Part shown: in pieces, positions 5,185 to 5,251 of the stretch
Numbering within the stretch: position 1 is the stretch's first letter
Layout of the letters: every line of letters starts with the position of its first letter
DNA from: an uncultured Collinsella sp.
GTDB taxonomy: Bacteria; Actinomycetota; Coriobacteriia; Coriobacteriales; Coriobacteriaceae
Assembly: GCA_900551205.1 (NCBI GenBank)
Contig: URUW01000140.1
Span: 1-5,251, forward strand
Reading direction: 5' to 3'
Length of the DNA stretch: 5,251 bases
Translations under genes and position numbers: made by a program
The notes under the pieces: generated by a model
What the model was told of the DNA's origin: nothing
What the model saw: the letters and a program-made list of their open reading frames with translations, nothing else
The model's database searches: none

Positions 5185-5251
5185 CCGGCCACTAATAACC
5201 TTTTTCACTCCGGCTGCAAGCAGAGTCGTTCAAAAGGTTATTAGTGGCCGG
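5185..5251. repeat. 20-bp perfect inverted repeat after the pit operon
   Basis: Arms 5185-5204 and 5232-5251 are exact reverse complements (beginning CCGGCCACTAATAACC), around a 27-base centre that can itself pair weakly (ACT/AGT and CTG/CAG). The left arm starts 30 bases after the DUF47 stop codon. It could be the operon's terminator, but the T-tract needed on the plus strand would lie beyond the window, and none follows the stem on the minus strand. It could also be a dispersed palindromic repeat or the end of a small mobile element. The right arm ends at the last base, so the repeat may be longer. Confidence 0.75.

Noticed and set aside
4447..5208. Long open frame antisense to the DUF47 gene (253 codons)
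   Set aside because: It lies opposite a gene with clear family motifs, has a His/Val/Gly-rich shadow composition, and has no ribosome binding site or recognisable domain.

Overview
The window is GC-rich with dense, closely spaced genes. Protein content and terminator style suggest a Gram-positive actinobacterium, most likely a gut member of the Coriobacteriia (Collinsella-like). This is an inference from general features; no rRNA or species marker is present.

Layout: four genes run leftward (minus strand) over positions 59-3164, and a two-gene operon runs rightward (plus strand) over 3414-5154. The two blocks diverge from a 249-base intergenic region (3165-3413). In transcription order, the leftward genes are a 112-residue protein of unknown function (2826-3164), a Bax inhibitor-1/YccA-type membrane protein (2050-2745), a microbial PARG/macro-fold protein with a long acidic insertion (797-1912), and an SGNH arylesterase-like hydrolase (59-718). 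Each is followed by a hairpin with a T-tract reading on the minus strand, so they look like separate or partly attenuated units rather than one tight operon. The rightward operon encodes a PiT-family phosphate transporter and its PhoU-like DUF47 partner, an established pairing for low-affinity phosphate uptake and its control.

No mobile element, CRISPR array, tRNA or rRNA is visible, and I see no clear novel multi-gene system. The points most worth a second look are: the PARG-like protein, whose signature reads QEA instead of QEE and so lacks the usual catalytic glutamate; a 20-bp perfect inverted repeat ending exactly at the right edge; a consensus Shine-Dalgarno sequence placed before a three-codon ORF in the leader of the phosphate transporter gene; and hairpin terminators that abut the ribosome binding site of the next gene.
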